A DNA stretch of 64,000 bases from DATKIY01 sp963726755 (lineage in GTDB: Bacteria; Actinomycetota; Actinomycetes; JAHEKZ01), in the NCBI GenBank assembly GCA_963726755.1, contig CAVSDB010000003.1, positions 558,001 through 622,000 of the forward strand, in the 5' to 3' direction. Below the pieces are notes generated by a model. That model made no database searches. It worked only from the letters and a program-made list of their open reading frames with translations, and was not told where the DNA came from. Position numbers and translations under genes: made by a program. Below are positions 1 through 8,030 of the stretch, piece after piece (position 1 is the stretch's first letter; each line of letters begins with the position of its first letter).

Positions 1-1
1 C

Positions 2-298
2 CGCTGGGATATCGGCGGAGTCTCAACCGCCAACCACCCAGACACCGGCCAACCGAGCATCTTTGTTTACGACGGACATGCAGGAGGCGCCGGTTTTGCC
101 GAGCAAGGCTTTGGTCGGGCGTTCGAGTGGATCAGCGCCACCCGTGAGGCCATCGCCGACTGCGAATGCCTCGACGGTTGTCCCTCATGCGTGCAGTCAC
201 CCAAATGCGGTAACGGCAACGACCCGCTCGACAAGGCTGGCGCGATCAAGGTGCTGAGCCAACTGATGGCTGCTCACGACGCTGTCACTCACCCGTAG
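2..298 (+). CDS. DEAD/DEAH helicase, C-terminal fragment (DUF1998-type)
   Basis: The window opens inside this gene; only about 98 C-terminal residues are present, read from base 2 to a TAG at 296-298. The fragment carries the cysteine cluster typical of the MrfA/Lhr-like helicase C-terminal (DUF1998) domain: a CECLDGCPSCVQSPKC segment with a following GNGNDPLDK. In the family this domain binds a metal or FeS cluster and the enzyme acts in DNA repair. The gene is convergent with, and overlaps by 10 bp, the tad operon, which matches the helicase/secretion neighbourhood described for actinobacteria. Family assignment is firm; exact substrate is not visible. Confidence 0.8.
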   Translation, partial: RWDIGGVSTANHPDTGQPSIFVYDGHAGGAGFAEQGFGRAFEWISATREAIADCECLDGCPSCVQSPKCGNGNDPLDKAGAIKVLSQLMAAHDAVTHP

Positions 299-630
299 CC
301 GGCGCGCGCCACAACACTGAACCCGGGAAGCCACGCTGAGTCGGTGTCGCGTTCAACGCTGACAACCACGGAATCTCCTTGCAATCGACAGGCAACTAGT
401 CGGGCTCCGTTCGCCGCTGCTGACTCGGCTGCTGCCTCACACGCGAGCGACTCATCGGATAGTGATCGACTAGCGGCCGCTAGCGCCGCGAGGTCAGCGG
501 CAGCTGATGCCTGCCGGTGGGCCGTGAGCCCGGCGACGATGAGGATCGCCGTAACGCCGACTGCAGTCAGCAGCGCAGCGAAACTCATGGTCCAGAGGGT
601 GGCTGAGCCATCGTCGGCGCGAAGGCTCAC
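289..630 (-). CDS. TadE-like minor pilin / Rv3654c-like secreted protein
   Basis: A 113-residue protein with a short N-terminus, then one hydrophobic segment (about residues 14-37, MSFAALLTAVGVTAILIVAG) followed by an alanine-rich helix and two cysteines. This is the layout of the TadE-like proteins at the end of actinobacterial tad (Flp pilus) loci. The GTG start overlaps the stop of the upstream tadE by 4 nt (GTGA), so the two are translationally coupled. It is the last gene of the minus-strand operon that begins with the cpaE-like gene. Role is inferred: pseudopilin or minor pilus component. Confidence 0.75.
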   Translation of the reverse strand: MSLRADDGSATLWTMSFAALLTAVGVTAILIVAGLTAHRQASAAADLAALAAASRSLSDESLACEAAAESAAANGARLVACRLQGDSVVVSVERDTDSAWLPGFSVVARAGYG

Positions 631-981
631 GTGAGCGTCGACCCTTCCAGCAGCGCCACCGATTCAGCGTGCGGACCGGGTAGCGATATCAAGCCGAAGA
701 GTGATCGAGCGGGCGCGACAACCTCGACTGTCACTTTCGAGCCACTCACGTCGATCTGTATCTGGGATCCCGGCGGCGCCTCAGCGAGTACCGCCTGCTT
801 GATCGCGGCCGACGACTCACCTCGTGCGGCTGCCCGAGCGCCGTTGCGGGCTGCGTCAACCGCCTTCGCCTGGTCCAGGCCGTGTCCGAGAACTCCAAGT
901 AGCAGGGCCAAGAGCGCAACGAGTACCGGGAAGGACTACGGCCGTCTCGGCAGTGATCATTCCTTGCGTCTCGAGCCGCAC
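627..981 (-). CDS. TadE-like pseudopilin (frameshifted)
   Basis: The 3' part encodes an unbroken 94-residue stretch starting ALLLGVLGHGLDQAKAVDAARN, which is the second half of a TadE transmembrane helix and the following helix. The first half lies in another frame: MITAETAVVLP is encoded from an ATG at 960, preceded in frame by GTG at 981. One extra base in the C-run complementary to 928-930 breaks the frame; removing it restores the typical TAETAVVLPVLVALLALLLG pilin-like N-terminus. Downstream of DUF4244 and coupled to the next TadE-like gene. I chose GTG 981 by family resemblance; the ATG at 960 is an alternative. Confidence 0.7.
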
Positions 982-1031
982 GGCGCACTGGGGACTGGCC
1001 CACAATCAGTCCCCAGCGGCCCAGCGTGCGA

Positions 1032-1208
1032 CTAGAACAAGAACTCGAACGCATGACGGATGACGTCACCGAGTAGTGACAAAATTCCGTCGCTGGTGAG
1101 CAATTGAATGAGCAGTCCGCCGAAGCCACACGCGGCTACTGTGCCAACGGCGTACTCGGCGGTGGTCATCCCGTCTTCGCCCTTCACCAGATGCCTGATT
1201 TGCTTCAT
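1032..1208 (-). CDS. DUF4244 Flp-pilin-like protein
   Basis: A 58-residue protein with a basic N-terminus, the processing-like stretch KGEDGMTTAEYAVGTVAACG and a hydrophobic helix, ending in aromatic residues. DUF4244 proteins occupy the position of the Flp major pilin in actinobacterial tad loci, and the TAEYA sequence resembles the conserved Glu-Tyr of type IVb prepilins cleaved after Gly. The ATG at 1208 has a good GGAGGT ribosome binding site; longer in-frame readings upstream lack support and have a different composition. Probably the structural pilin of the pilus built by the neighbouring tadA-tadC genes. Confidence 0.8.
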   Translation of the reverse strand: MKQIRHLVKGEDGMTTAEYAVGTVAACGFGGLLIQLLTSDGILSLLGDVIRHAFEFLF

Positions 1209-1384
1209 ATGACCTCCCCAGTCCCCGGCGGCGGCCGGGTCGAGCGACCAACCTGATCGCGTGAGGACAGCCTCGCTAGCGAAGAGCGCTCGCGGTTGCG
1301 GGCTCGCGTCAAATGGGGAAGGACGGGCCCAGTCGGGAAGTTGTGGAAACTGCCAATGAAATGTCAGCCGCGACCGACGGAGTG

Positions 1385-2110
1385 CTAGAGCCAAGCCTCG
1401 AAGAGGCCAATCACGAGCGGAACCACGCCAATCAAGATGAATGCGGGCAAGAAGCACACACCCAACGGTCCCGCCGAGCGAACCCCCAAGGCACTCGCCT
1501 CTGCCAATGCTTCCGCCCGGACTTGCTCGCGCATGTCGCGTGCGAGATCTCCGAGCAGCACTGCTACCGGAGCACCGCTCCAGGCACACCGCTGCATCAA
1601 AGCAGCAACCGCCACGAGATCGCCGCCAGCAACCAGAGCCCACGCTTCGTCGGGTGACCCACCAACCTCCAGGGCTAACGCCACCCGACGTAAGTCCTGT
1701 CCAACGGACGCCTCGACGCAATCTCCGACCACCTGCAGTCCACGTAGTTGAGAGGCGCCAGCCGACAAGCAGGCGGATAGCAGATCTACCGCTATCGGAA
1801 GGGCCGTCTGGCGCTCACGCTGACGACGCCGCGAAGCAGCCCTGGGCAGAGACGACAACCACCGTTGGACCCACCAGCCAACGAGGACACCGACCGCCAG
1901 ACCGAGCCAGCCATCCAGAACCGACCAAACTCCGAGCGCGACGAGAAGGACCGAAATCGGTTGCCATTTGGCAAGTGCCTGTGACTCTGTGCTGTTCTTC
2001 AACCCTGAACTAAGCCAGCGCGCGCGTGGACGCTGCCAAAACCACGCAGCTGAGCCGGCAAGCAATGCGGCGATAACAAGCGCGCCAGTTCGCACGACTA
2101 CTGCGACCAC
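1385..2110 (-). CDS. tadC: TadC-like type II/IV secretion membrane protein
   Basis: About 240 residues with hydrophobic segments near the N-terminus and at the C-terminus (FLPAFILIGVVPLVIGLFEA) around a T2SSF domain. In tad systems TadB and TadC form the inner-membrane platform that couples the TadA ATPase to pilin assembly. The gene follows tadB closely; start is uncertain because in-frame TTG 2149, GTG 2110 and GTG 2095 are all possible and none has a convincing ribosome binding site. I list GTG 2110. Confidence 0.75.
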   Translation of the reverse strand: MVAVVVRTGALVIAALLAGSAAWFWQRPRARWLSSGLKNSTESQALAKWQPISVLLVALGVWSVLDGWLGLAVGVLVGWWVQRWLSSLPRAASRRRQRERQTALPIAVDLLSACLSAGASQLRGLQVVGDCVEASVGQDLRRVALALEVGGSPDEAWALVAGGDLVAVAALMQRCAWSGAPVAVLLGDLARDMREQVRAEALAEASALGVRSAGPLGVCFLPAFILIGVVPLVIGLFEAWL

Positions 2111-2784
2111 ACTGTTACCGAGCGGACCTGGGCCTGACTCCACCTCCAACCAAACAGCAACAGCAACAAGCCGACAGCCAGGCAGGCCAAACCCGGCATC
2201 GAGTGAAAGAGCACGTGAAGCGGATCAGCGCCCAAGGAATTGCCCAGAAACAGCGCAAAAGCAGGCAGAAAGACGAGCAACTTCGCCGTTGCCCGTGGAC
2301 CGGCCAGTTGGGTCTCAATCTCGACCGCGATGTCGTGCTCGGCCACAAGCGACCGACCGATGCGCTCCAACGCCTGCGCTAGCCCAGCACCGGTGACTTC
2401 GGTGACGGCCCAACAGGCGGCGATCCGCTGAAGGCCGAGGCAGCCGGGCAACTCCGAGGTTGCGTGCATCACTTGAACCACTGACGTCCCACCGGCTGCC
2501 CTCGGCACCGGAGCCGTGGGACGGTGCGGAGGCCCGGTGCCCCACAACCGTGACCAGGCATCGTCTGGCTGCTGGCCCGACCGCAGTTCAGCGGCAAGTT
2601 CGGTAGCAAACCTGGTCACCCAGGTCGAACGATCGGTGACCACTCGGCGACGAGTTCCCGGACGCCAACTGAGCAGGCGACCAAATGTCTCTGACATCGA
2701 GTCGTCGATCTGAGCGGGTTTCGATCGGGGAACCGAACAGACGAACCAGCCCGCCAATCCAGCGAACAACGCAGCGGCGATCAC
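2098..2784 (-). CDS. tadB: TadB-like type II/IV secretion membrane protein
   Basis: A 228-residue protein with an N-terminal hydrophobic segment, a cytoplasmic T2SSF-type helical region and a C-terminal hydrophobic pair (LVFLPAFALFLGNSLG, then a leucine-rich helix). It is the partner of the following tadC. The GTG start at 2784 overlaps the tadA stop by 4 nt (GTGA), indicating translational coupling. Sequence conservation of this family is low, so the assignment rests on domain layout and the tad context. Confidence 0.75.
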   Translation of the reverse strand: MIAAALFAGLAGWFVCSVPRSKPAQIDDSMSETFGRLLSWRPGTRRRVVTDRSTWVTRFATELAAELRSGQQPDDAWSRLWGTGPPHRPTAPVPRAAGGTSVVQVMHATSELPGCLGLQRIAACWAVTEVTGAGLAQALERIGRSLVAEHDIAVEIETQLAGPRATAKLLVFLPAFALFLGNSLGADPLHVLFHSMPGLACLAVGLLLLLFGWRWSQAQVRSVTVWSQ

Positions 2785-3935
2785 GCGGCGTCCGAGATCA
2801 GCGCCGTGAGGCGTGGCAGACCAACGCCAGAAGCGACGCGTCCATCGGGCGCCACTACCAACGCTGGCGACGTCTGCACCCAGTCGGACGTTGACCGCTC
2901 GGTCACGGCCACTTGCTGGACGAAGCGACTCAGGTCGGCTCGTCGCGCGAGGTGGACGACGACCTGAATCGCCGCCGCCAACTGGCTGTGAGCGGTCGCT
3001 CGATCAAGCCCACCCATCGCAGCCAGTGCCTCGATACGCGCTGGCACTTCACTCGAAGCGTTCGCGTGAATCGTGCCGCAACCACCTTCATGCCCGGTGT
3101 TCAGCGCCGCCATGAGATCGACGACCTCGGCACCCCTGGCCTCACCGACCACTAGTCGATCAGGTCGCATTCGCAAGGCTTGTCTGACCAGTTCTCGCAT
3201 GCTCACCGCTCCCGATCCCTCGACGTTTGCACTTCGCGACTGCAGTCGGATCACATGCGGATGTGACGGAGCCAGTTCGGAGGTGTCCTCGACGACGACA
3301 ATCCGGTCTGTTGGCGAGACATGACCGAGCAATGCAGCGAGCACTGTTGTCTTGCCACTACCGGTTCCCCCGCTGATCAGGAAGGCTCGCCGGGAGCGCA
3401 CCAGGGCATGCAATACCTGGGCGATCTCGGGGACCAACGTGCGGTTGGCTTCAAGTTCTTCGATCCGGAAGGCCTCTCGTCGCGGAACTCGGATCGATAC
3501 GCACAGCCGCGGACTTATCGGCGGCAACACTGCGTGTAACCGCAGGCCACCGGGTAGTTGCACGTCTACGTATGGACACGCGTCGTCTAGTCGGCGCCCC
3601 GCGCTACTGACCAAGCGCTGCACGAGCCGTCGCAGCGATTCGTCATCTCGAAACCGAGTCGTCGTACGTTCAAGACCATCACCGCGGTCGATCCAAACCT
3701 CACTGGCGCCGTTGACGAGAACATCAGTGACCAGTGGTGCGCTCAACCACGGATCAAGCGGACCAAGTCCGGCAAGATCTGAGCGAACTTCGTCGACGAG
3801 CGAAAGCAATGCCGCAGAGTCAACGACTCGGCGATCATTGCGCAGAGCCTCGTAGACGCTGTCGGTTGACGGTGTACGCCCATTCGCCAGCAAATTTGAT
3901 CGAACGCCATGGACAAGTTCCCGAGCAACGCTCAT
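2781..3935 (-). CDS. tadA: TadA/CpaF-type pilus assembly ATPase
   Basis: The 384-residue product has the CpaF/VirB11 organisation: an N-terminal domain (DVLVNGASEVWID, about residue 71), the Walker A loop GGTGSGKT at about 189-196, an Asp-box VVVEDTSEL, a Walker B region LVVGEARGAE and a TIHANAS histidine box. It powers Flp pilus extension at the inner membrane. The start is the ATG at 3935, whose ATGA overlaps the cpaE-like stop; an upstream in-frame start at 3992 would give 19 extra residues overlapping cpaE and is less likely. The actinobacterial form is known as the helicase/secretion neighbourhood ATPase. Confidence 0.9.
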   Translation of the reverse strand: MSVARELVHGVRSNLLANGRTPSTDSVYEALRNDRRVVDSAALLSLVDEVRSDLAGLGPLDPWLSAPLVTDVLVNGASEVWIDRGDGLERTTTRFRDDESLRRLVQRLVSSAGRRLDDACPYVDVQLPGGLRLHAVLPPISPRLCVSIRVPRREAFRIEELEANRTLVPEIAQVLHALVRSRRAFLISGGTGSGKTTVLAALLGHVSPTDRIVVVEDTSELAPSHPHVIRLQSRSANVEGSGAVSMRELVRQALRMRPDRLVVGEARGAEVVDLMAALNTGHEGGCGTIHANASSEVPARIEALAAMGGLDRATAHSQLAAAIQVVVHLARRADLSRFVQQVAVTERSTSDWVQTSPALVVAPDGRVASGVGLPRLTALISDAA

Positions 3936-5005
3936 GCTGCCCGACCCACTGTCCCGCACCGAGCGAGAACTGCCTCGGCCAGGCGTTGCCAAGCACCCGT
4001 CACTCGAGGCGGCAGACCGTTCTCCTCGTGTTCTGCTCGTCGGGCGTCGTGGGGTACCTCTCCCAGAGATGGCAGTCCCAGCGCGGCTTGGATGTCGGCC
4101 GGGTCGAGTCCACCTGGACTCGGCATCCGAACCGCGACGTGAAGCCGCTCACTCGCAGGCGCGAGAATCGGCAGCAACCGGCGAGCGGCAGCTACCCCAC
4201 GTACGCGAGCGGGCACGACTAGCACCACCAGTGACGTCAGCGGCAACAGTGACTCGACGCAATCCGATCGCGCTCGACCGAGGTCGACGACGACCACGTC
4301 ACAACGGGAGGCGAGCGCCGTCACGGCACTGGTCATCGCCACTGCCGATACGTCACGTACATCGTCGTCCCACGTCAACAACGAGACGTCGTTTGCAACC
4401 GGCAGTGCGGCCAAGAGAGCATCTGGGTCGATGAACCCGCTGGCGTTGGCGAGTTCGGGCCATCGAACGCCTGGCTCGTCTTCGGCACCAAGCAACAAGT
4501 CCATGCCACCGCTACGCGAATCGGCATCAACCAGCGCGACCATGTCTTCAGACTTGCTCGCGTAGATTGCGAGTGCCGCAGCGGTGGTACTTGCACCGAC
4601 TCCACCGCTTCCACCCACGACGGCGATCACCCTGCCTGAGGGAGAACCGATTGCGGCGGCTCCCAATGTGGAGATCAGCCACTGCTCGGCATCGGGTAAG
4701 AACACGACGTGATCTGCGCCAATGTTCAGTGCACGTCGCCAGATTTCGGCGTCGTCAAGATCGGCACCAAGCACGATGACATTGGGCCGGCGTGGCAGCC
4801 CAGCCAACTCGACCGCTCCGGCCAGTGCGCCATCGACGAGAACCACCGACGCATCCGGCCACAGCATTCGCGCCGACCCCGCGTCCGCAACAACCTGCAT
4901 GTCGACCCCAGCACGGTGAGATAGAGCGAGCACCTGGTCGAGGAGGTGTTCGTCGCCGCAGACAAACAGCGGCCGACTGTTACTGAGTTGACTGTGCTTT
5001 CCCAT
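3932..5005 (-). CDS. CpaE-like MinD/ParA family protein of the tad locus
   Basis: The 357-residue protein starts at ATG 5005 (GGGCGGGA upstream). Residues 1-120 form a degenerate receiver-like domain and the rest is a MinD/ParA-like ATPase fold with a deviant Walker A, GGSGGVGAST at about 131-140, in which the usual lysines are missing. This matches the actinobacterial septum-site-determining/CpaE-like group (Rv3660c type), thought to position the pilus machinery. It is the first gene of the tad operon. The loss of Walker lysines suggests weak or absent ATP hydrolysis, as is common in this group. Confidence 0.85.
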   Translation of the reverse strand: MGKHSQLSNSRPLFVCGDEHLLDQVLALSHRAGVDMQVVADAGSARMLWPDASVVLVDGALAGAVELAGLPRRPNVIVLGADLDDAEIWRRALNIGADHVVFLPDAEQWLISTLGAAAIGSPSGRVIAVVGGSGGVGASTTAAALAIYASKSEDMVALVDADSRSGGMDLLLGAEDEPGVRWPELANASGFIDPDALLAALPVANDVSLLTWDDDVRDVSAVAMTSAVTALASRCDVVVVDLGRARSDCVESLLPLTSLVVLVVPARVRGVAAARRLLPILAPASERLHVAVRMPSPGGLDPADIQAALGLPSLGEVPHDARRAEHEENGLPPRVTGAWQRLAEAVLARCGTVGRAA

Positions 5006-5400
5006 CGATCCCGCCCTTGGTCGCTCTAACTCACGGCACGAGGTCACCGTGGGCTAGGCAAGGGATCACCGGTGTCGGTTCGAGCGGTCGCTGTGGACGG
5101 AGCACGGGGCTGGTCTGGCTGGGGATAAACGAGCGGAGGGAATTGCGGGTGGCGTGCTCATCGACCGTCAAACGCCGTACGACGACCCCCGCCGGGGGGA
5201 GAGCGGGGGCCGTCTGACGCTTGACCCCGGGGGGGAGGGAGCCAAGCGATTTCTGGACCGCGGAGGACCAGACACACCCATCGTGTACCCCGTTACTACT
5301 CGCCGCAATCTGCACACTCGCAACGAGTGGCCGAACCTGCACAACCACCCGGATGGCCCAATACCGCGCCATCATTCCGGACGGCCCTATTGTTCAGTGA
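5006..5400. other. Divergent intergenic region with GC-rich hairpins
   Basis: This 395-bp stretch separates the divergent cpaE-like and HAD genes. I see no credible coding sequence: the 114-residue minus-strand reading 5031-5375 has no domain and odd composition. It contains a hairpin with arms CCCCCGC (5186-5192) and GCGGGGG (5203-5209), then arms CGCTTG (5218-5223) and CAAGCG (5243-5248) enclosing a long G-run. A TATTGT box lies 7 nt before the HAD ATG and may be its -10 element. Likely holds promoters for both directions. Confidence 0.5.
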
Positions 5401-6225
5401 ATGGCCCATTCGGCAGCTTTCTTCGATCTCGACAAGACCATCATTGCTCGGTCGAGTTCGCTTGCTTTCAGTCGTCCCTTCTACCGGGGCGGTCTGATCA
5501 ACCGTCGAGCGGTGCTGCGTAGCGGATACGCCCAGTTCGTCTATCTAGTCGGTGGTGCAGATCACGATCAGATGGAGCGAATGCGGCAATACCTGCAGGA
5601 CATGTGCCGCGGGTGGCCCGTCCAACAGGTCCGAGAGATCGTCGCCGAGACACTTCACGAGCTGATCGACCCCATCGTGTACGACGAGGCAGTCGAGTTG
5701 ATCGAAGAGCATCGCGAAGCTGGCCGCGACGTAGTCATCGTCAGTTCGTCGGGGGCCGAGGTTGTCGAACCGATCGGATTGATGCTGGGTGCCGACTACG
5801 TCGTAGCCACGCAGATGGTTGTCGAGGACGGCAAGTACACCGGAGAGATCGCCTACTACGCCTACGGACCAACCAAGGCGGAGGCGATGCGCGGCCTGGC
5901 CGAGCGCGAGGGATACGACCTCGCAGCTAGCTATGCGTACAGCGACTCGCAAACCGATCTACCCATGCTCGAGGCAGTCGGTCATCCGTTCGCCGTCAAC
6001 CCCGACAAGGAACTGGCACGAGTCGCCCAAGAACGCGAGTGGCCGGTGCTTCGTTTCACCACGCCTATCGCGATGCGGCGGCGGCTTCCTCGCGTCGGCG
6101 AACTCGACCAACGCCAACGTGCCGTCGCAATGAGTAGCGTGGTCGCCGGCATCGTCGTGATTACCGGTGTTATCTGGTATGCCGCTCGCCGGTCTCGAAT
6201 GCGCGAACAGGGCTTCGGCTTCTGA
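5401..6225 (+). CDS. HAD-IB family phosphatase with C-terminal membrane anchor (SerB-like)
   Basis: A 274-residue HAD-superfamily hydrolase. Motif I is FFDLDKTI (Asp9, Asp11), motif II the VSSSGAE serine region, motif III lysine in TKAEAM and motif IV YSDSQTDLPML. These are the PSP-like subclass IB motifs; members hydrolyse phosphoserine, phospholipid head groups or polyprenyl phosphates, so the substrate is open. After about residue 238 a hydrophobic helix (VVAGIVVITGVIWYAA) and a basic tail follow, making this a membrane-anchored form. Position next to the tad operon matches M. tuberculosis Rv3661. ATG 5401 has no clear ribosome binding site and may be leaderless. Confidence 0.85.
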   Translation: MAHSAAFFDLDKTIIARSSSLAFSRPFYRGGLINRRAVLRSGYAQFVYLVGGADHDQMERMRQYLQDMCRGWPVQQVREIVAETLHELIDPIVYDEAVELIEEHREAGRDVVIVSSSGAEVVEPIGLMLGADYVVATQMVVEDGKYTGEIAYYAYGPTKAEAMRGLAEREGYDLAASYAYSDSQTDLPMLEAVGHPFAVNPDKELARVAQEREWPVLRFTTPIAMRRRLPRVGELDQRQRAVAMSSVVAGIVVITGVIWYAARRSRMREQGFGF

Positions 6226-6263
6226 CGCACGGACGTATTCTCTGAGTGAGAGGTGATGTGAGT

Positions 6264-7202
6264 ATGAGCCTTCATCACATGACGTCGACGGCTGTAACGG
6301 CGGTCGTGCTGAGCGTCGCGATTGCCACTCCATCTCTTGCTGCCTTCCCAGGCTCGAACGGACGGATCGCGTTTGGGCGAGAGACTGTCGCCGGAGACCA
6401 CACCCAAGTCGACATCAATACCATTTCGCCCGACGGAACCCAACGCGTGCGCCTTACACGCACACCAGGCCGGAACGAGTTCGGCGCAGCGTGGAACGCC
6501 GAGGGGACGCAGATCGCGTTCTGGCGTACCCCTGCCCCCTTCGGCCCTGGCTCACTGTGGGTGATGGACGGGAATGGCAACAATTCAGTGCGACTGACGC
6601 AAGGGGTCGATGCGCGTGACCCCGCGTGGAGTCCGTCAGGGACGCGTTTGGTCTTTACTAACGTGACTGAGAGTTGGGACCTCTGGACGCTGCGAGCGAC
6701 CGATGGCGAGAAGCGCAAACGTGTGACGAGCGGTCCCGCGCAAGACTTTGAACCTGCGTGGTCGCCGGACGGTTCGAAGATTGCGTTCACCCGGGGCTTC
6801 GAGCAAGGCGACTCCGGCGACATCTACGTGAAGGACCTGACCTCGGGAGACGTCACACGCCTGACGCATACATCGGCCTACGACCATCAAGTGGCATGGA
6901 CTCCCCTGGGAGACAAGTTGGTCTTCGAACGAGACTACGACGCAGCATCGTCAATCTTCATTGTGGACGCAGACGGCTCCAACTTGGCGCGGCTAACCAG
7001 TGGTTCCCACTTTGATCTCATGCCGGCAGTGTCTCCCGACGGTCACCAGATTGCTTTCGGCACCGACCGCGGCACGCCACTCACCGACCTCTGGGTGATG
7101 AACGCTAACGGAGGCAAGAAACACGCAATCGCGAATTCCCCCGCTGGTGAAGCCGAACCCGATTGGCAGCCGATTCCTAACACAATTCGTTCAACAAAGT
7201 GA
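6264..7202 (+). CDS. Secreted TolB-like beta-propeller protein
   Basis: The 312-residue product has an N-terminal signal peptide (hydrophobic core after MSLHHMTST, with an Ala-x-Ala style end SLAAFPG) and then repeated WD40-like/PD40 units of the pattern DPAWSPDGSKIAF. At least six repeats can be counted: AAWNAEGTQIAF, PAWSPSGTRLVF, PAWSPDGSKIAF, VAWTPLGDKLVF, PAVSPDGHQIAF and a final DWQP. These fold as a propeller, usually periplasmic or extracellular, for protein or glycan binding. ATG 6264 is preceded by GAGAGGTG. It overlaps the convergent downstream gene by 12 bp. No Tol-Pal partner genes are nearby, so the role is unknown. Confidence 0.75.
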   Translation: MSLHHMTSTAVTAVVLSVAIATPSLAAFPGSNGRIAFGRETVAGDHTQVDINTISPDGTQRVRLTRTPGRNEFGAAWNAEGTQIAFWRTPAPFGPGSLWVMDGNGNNSVRLTQGVDARDPAWSPSGTRLVFTNVTESWDLWTLRATDGEKRKRVTSGPAQDFEPAWSPDGSKIAFTRGFEQGDSGDIYVKDLTSGDVTRLTHTSAYDHQVAWTPLGDKLVFERDYDAASSIFIVDADGSNLARLTSGSHFDLMPAVSPDGHQIAFGTDRGTPLTDLWVMNANGGKKHAIANSPAGEAEPDWQPIPNTIRSTK

Positions 7203-7925
7203 ACGCGCAATAAGCGCACCCTGCTGCACTGTCGCGGCGATGTAGATCAGCCACGACGCCATCGCCTGCGGCTCTCCCGACCGATAGTCGGCGATACCCG
7301 CAGTCAGTCGATCGCTGCCGAGCCGGAGCATCCCCTCGTCGGGAACGGTGAGTGCGTCGGGATCCACACCGCGAGACACCAGCACCAAGCGGGACGCCGC
7401 ACGTGCGATGAGCGGGTCCGCGAAACCGAACGGTTCAAGGTCCAGCAGGTCGCCCTGAATGACGGCGGCCACGACGACGCCAGACACCTCACTCGACGTT
7501 GCCACCTCCGCTAGCCCCGCCAGCCGAGCCGCGACTGCCGGGTCCGTCTTTGGGCGTCCCAAAAGGTCATCCGGCACGCTGCCGGCCGCCGCCAGCACGT
7601 GAAGTCGTGCCAATGCCTGCAGGGGGGCTCGTCGCCACGTATCGGCGAGCGACCCCAACTCGGTGTTCACCCGCAGGGCCGCAGCGCACAGGCGTCCCTG
7701 CTCGTCTTCAGCGAACGGCGCGTCGAAGTCGTCCAGTTCGATCGTCGCGCCAGCCAGTTGAGCGGACGCCCACGCTCCTCGTCTGCGTGATTCGGCCCTG
7801 ACCTGCCCCCTGCTCCGTCGCAGTGCTGGCTCTCGGAGTAGACCGTCTATCGCCGCCCGAGCCGCATCCGCGGCTTCGAAAACCCCAGGCAGCTCTGCCA
7901 GGGGTGCGAGGGGATCGTCGGACAT
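7191..7925 (-). CDS. Degenerate Fic-like actinobacterial protein
   Basis: A 244-residue helical protein of a group found next to acs in actinobacteria and often labelled oxidoreductase without evidence. Two stretches recall the Fic fold: RRRGAWASAQLAGATIEL resembles the Fic N-terminal helix, and LEPFGFADPLIARAASRLVL lies where active Fic proteins have HPFxxGNGRxxR. The catalytic histidine, the GNGR and the first arginine are absent, so AMP transfer is unlikely. The start is taken as ATG 7925 (MSDDPLAPL); ATG 7934 is also possible. It is divergent from acs with only 105 bp between starts. Confidence 0.6.
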   Translation of the reverse strand: MSDDPLAPLAELPGVFEAADAARAAIDGLLREPALRRSRGQVRAESRRRGAWASAQLAGATIELDDFDAPFAEDEQGRLCAAALRVNTELGSLADTWRRAPLQALARLHVLAAAGSVPDDLLGRPKTDPAVAARLAGLAEVATSSEVSGVVVAAVIQGDLLDLEPFGFADPLIARAASRLVLVSRGVDPDALTVPDEGMLRLGSDRLTAGIADYRSGEPQAMASWLIYIAATVQQGALIARSLC

Positions 7926-8030
7926 AGCGCGCATCGTGCCAGTGCTCCCCAAGAGGTGAATACTCCGGATAGGTTCAAGACCTACCGGCGTCCGGCAATG
8001 AATGACGAACACTTTCGAGGAGTACGTGCC

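Noticed and set aside
1441..2013. Long plus-strand readings opposite the tadB/tadC genes
   Set aside because: Arg/Pro-rich composition typical of antisense frames of high-GC genes.
5031..5375. A 114-residue minus-strand reading upstream of the cpaE-like gene
   Set aside because: No domain, no ribosome binding site, runs through the hairpins; treated as noncoding.
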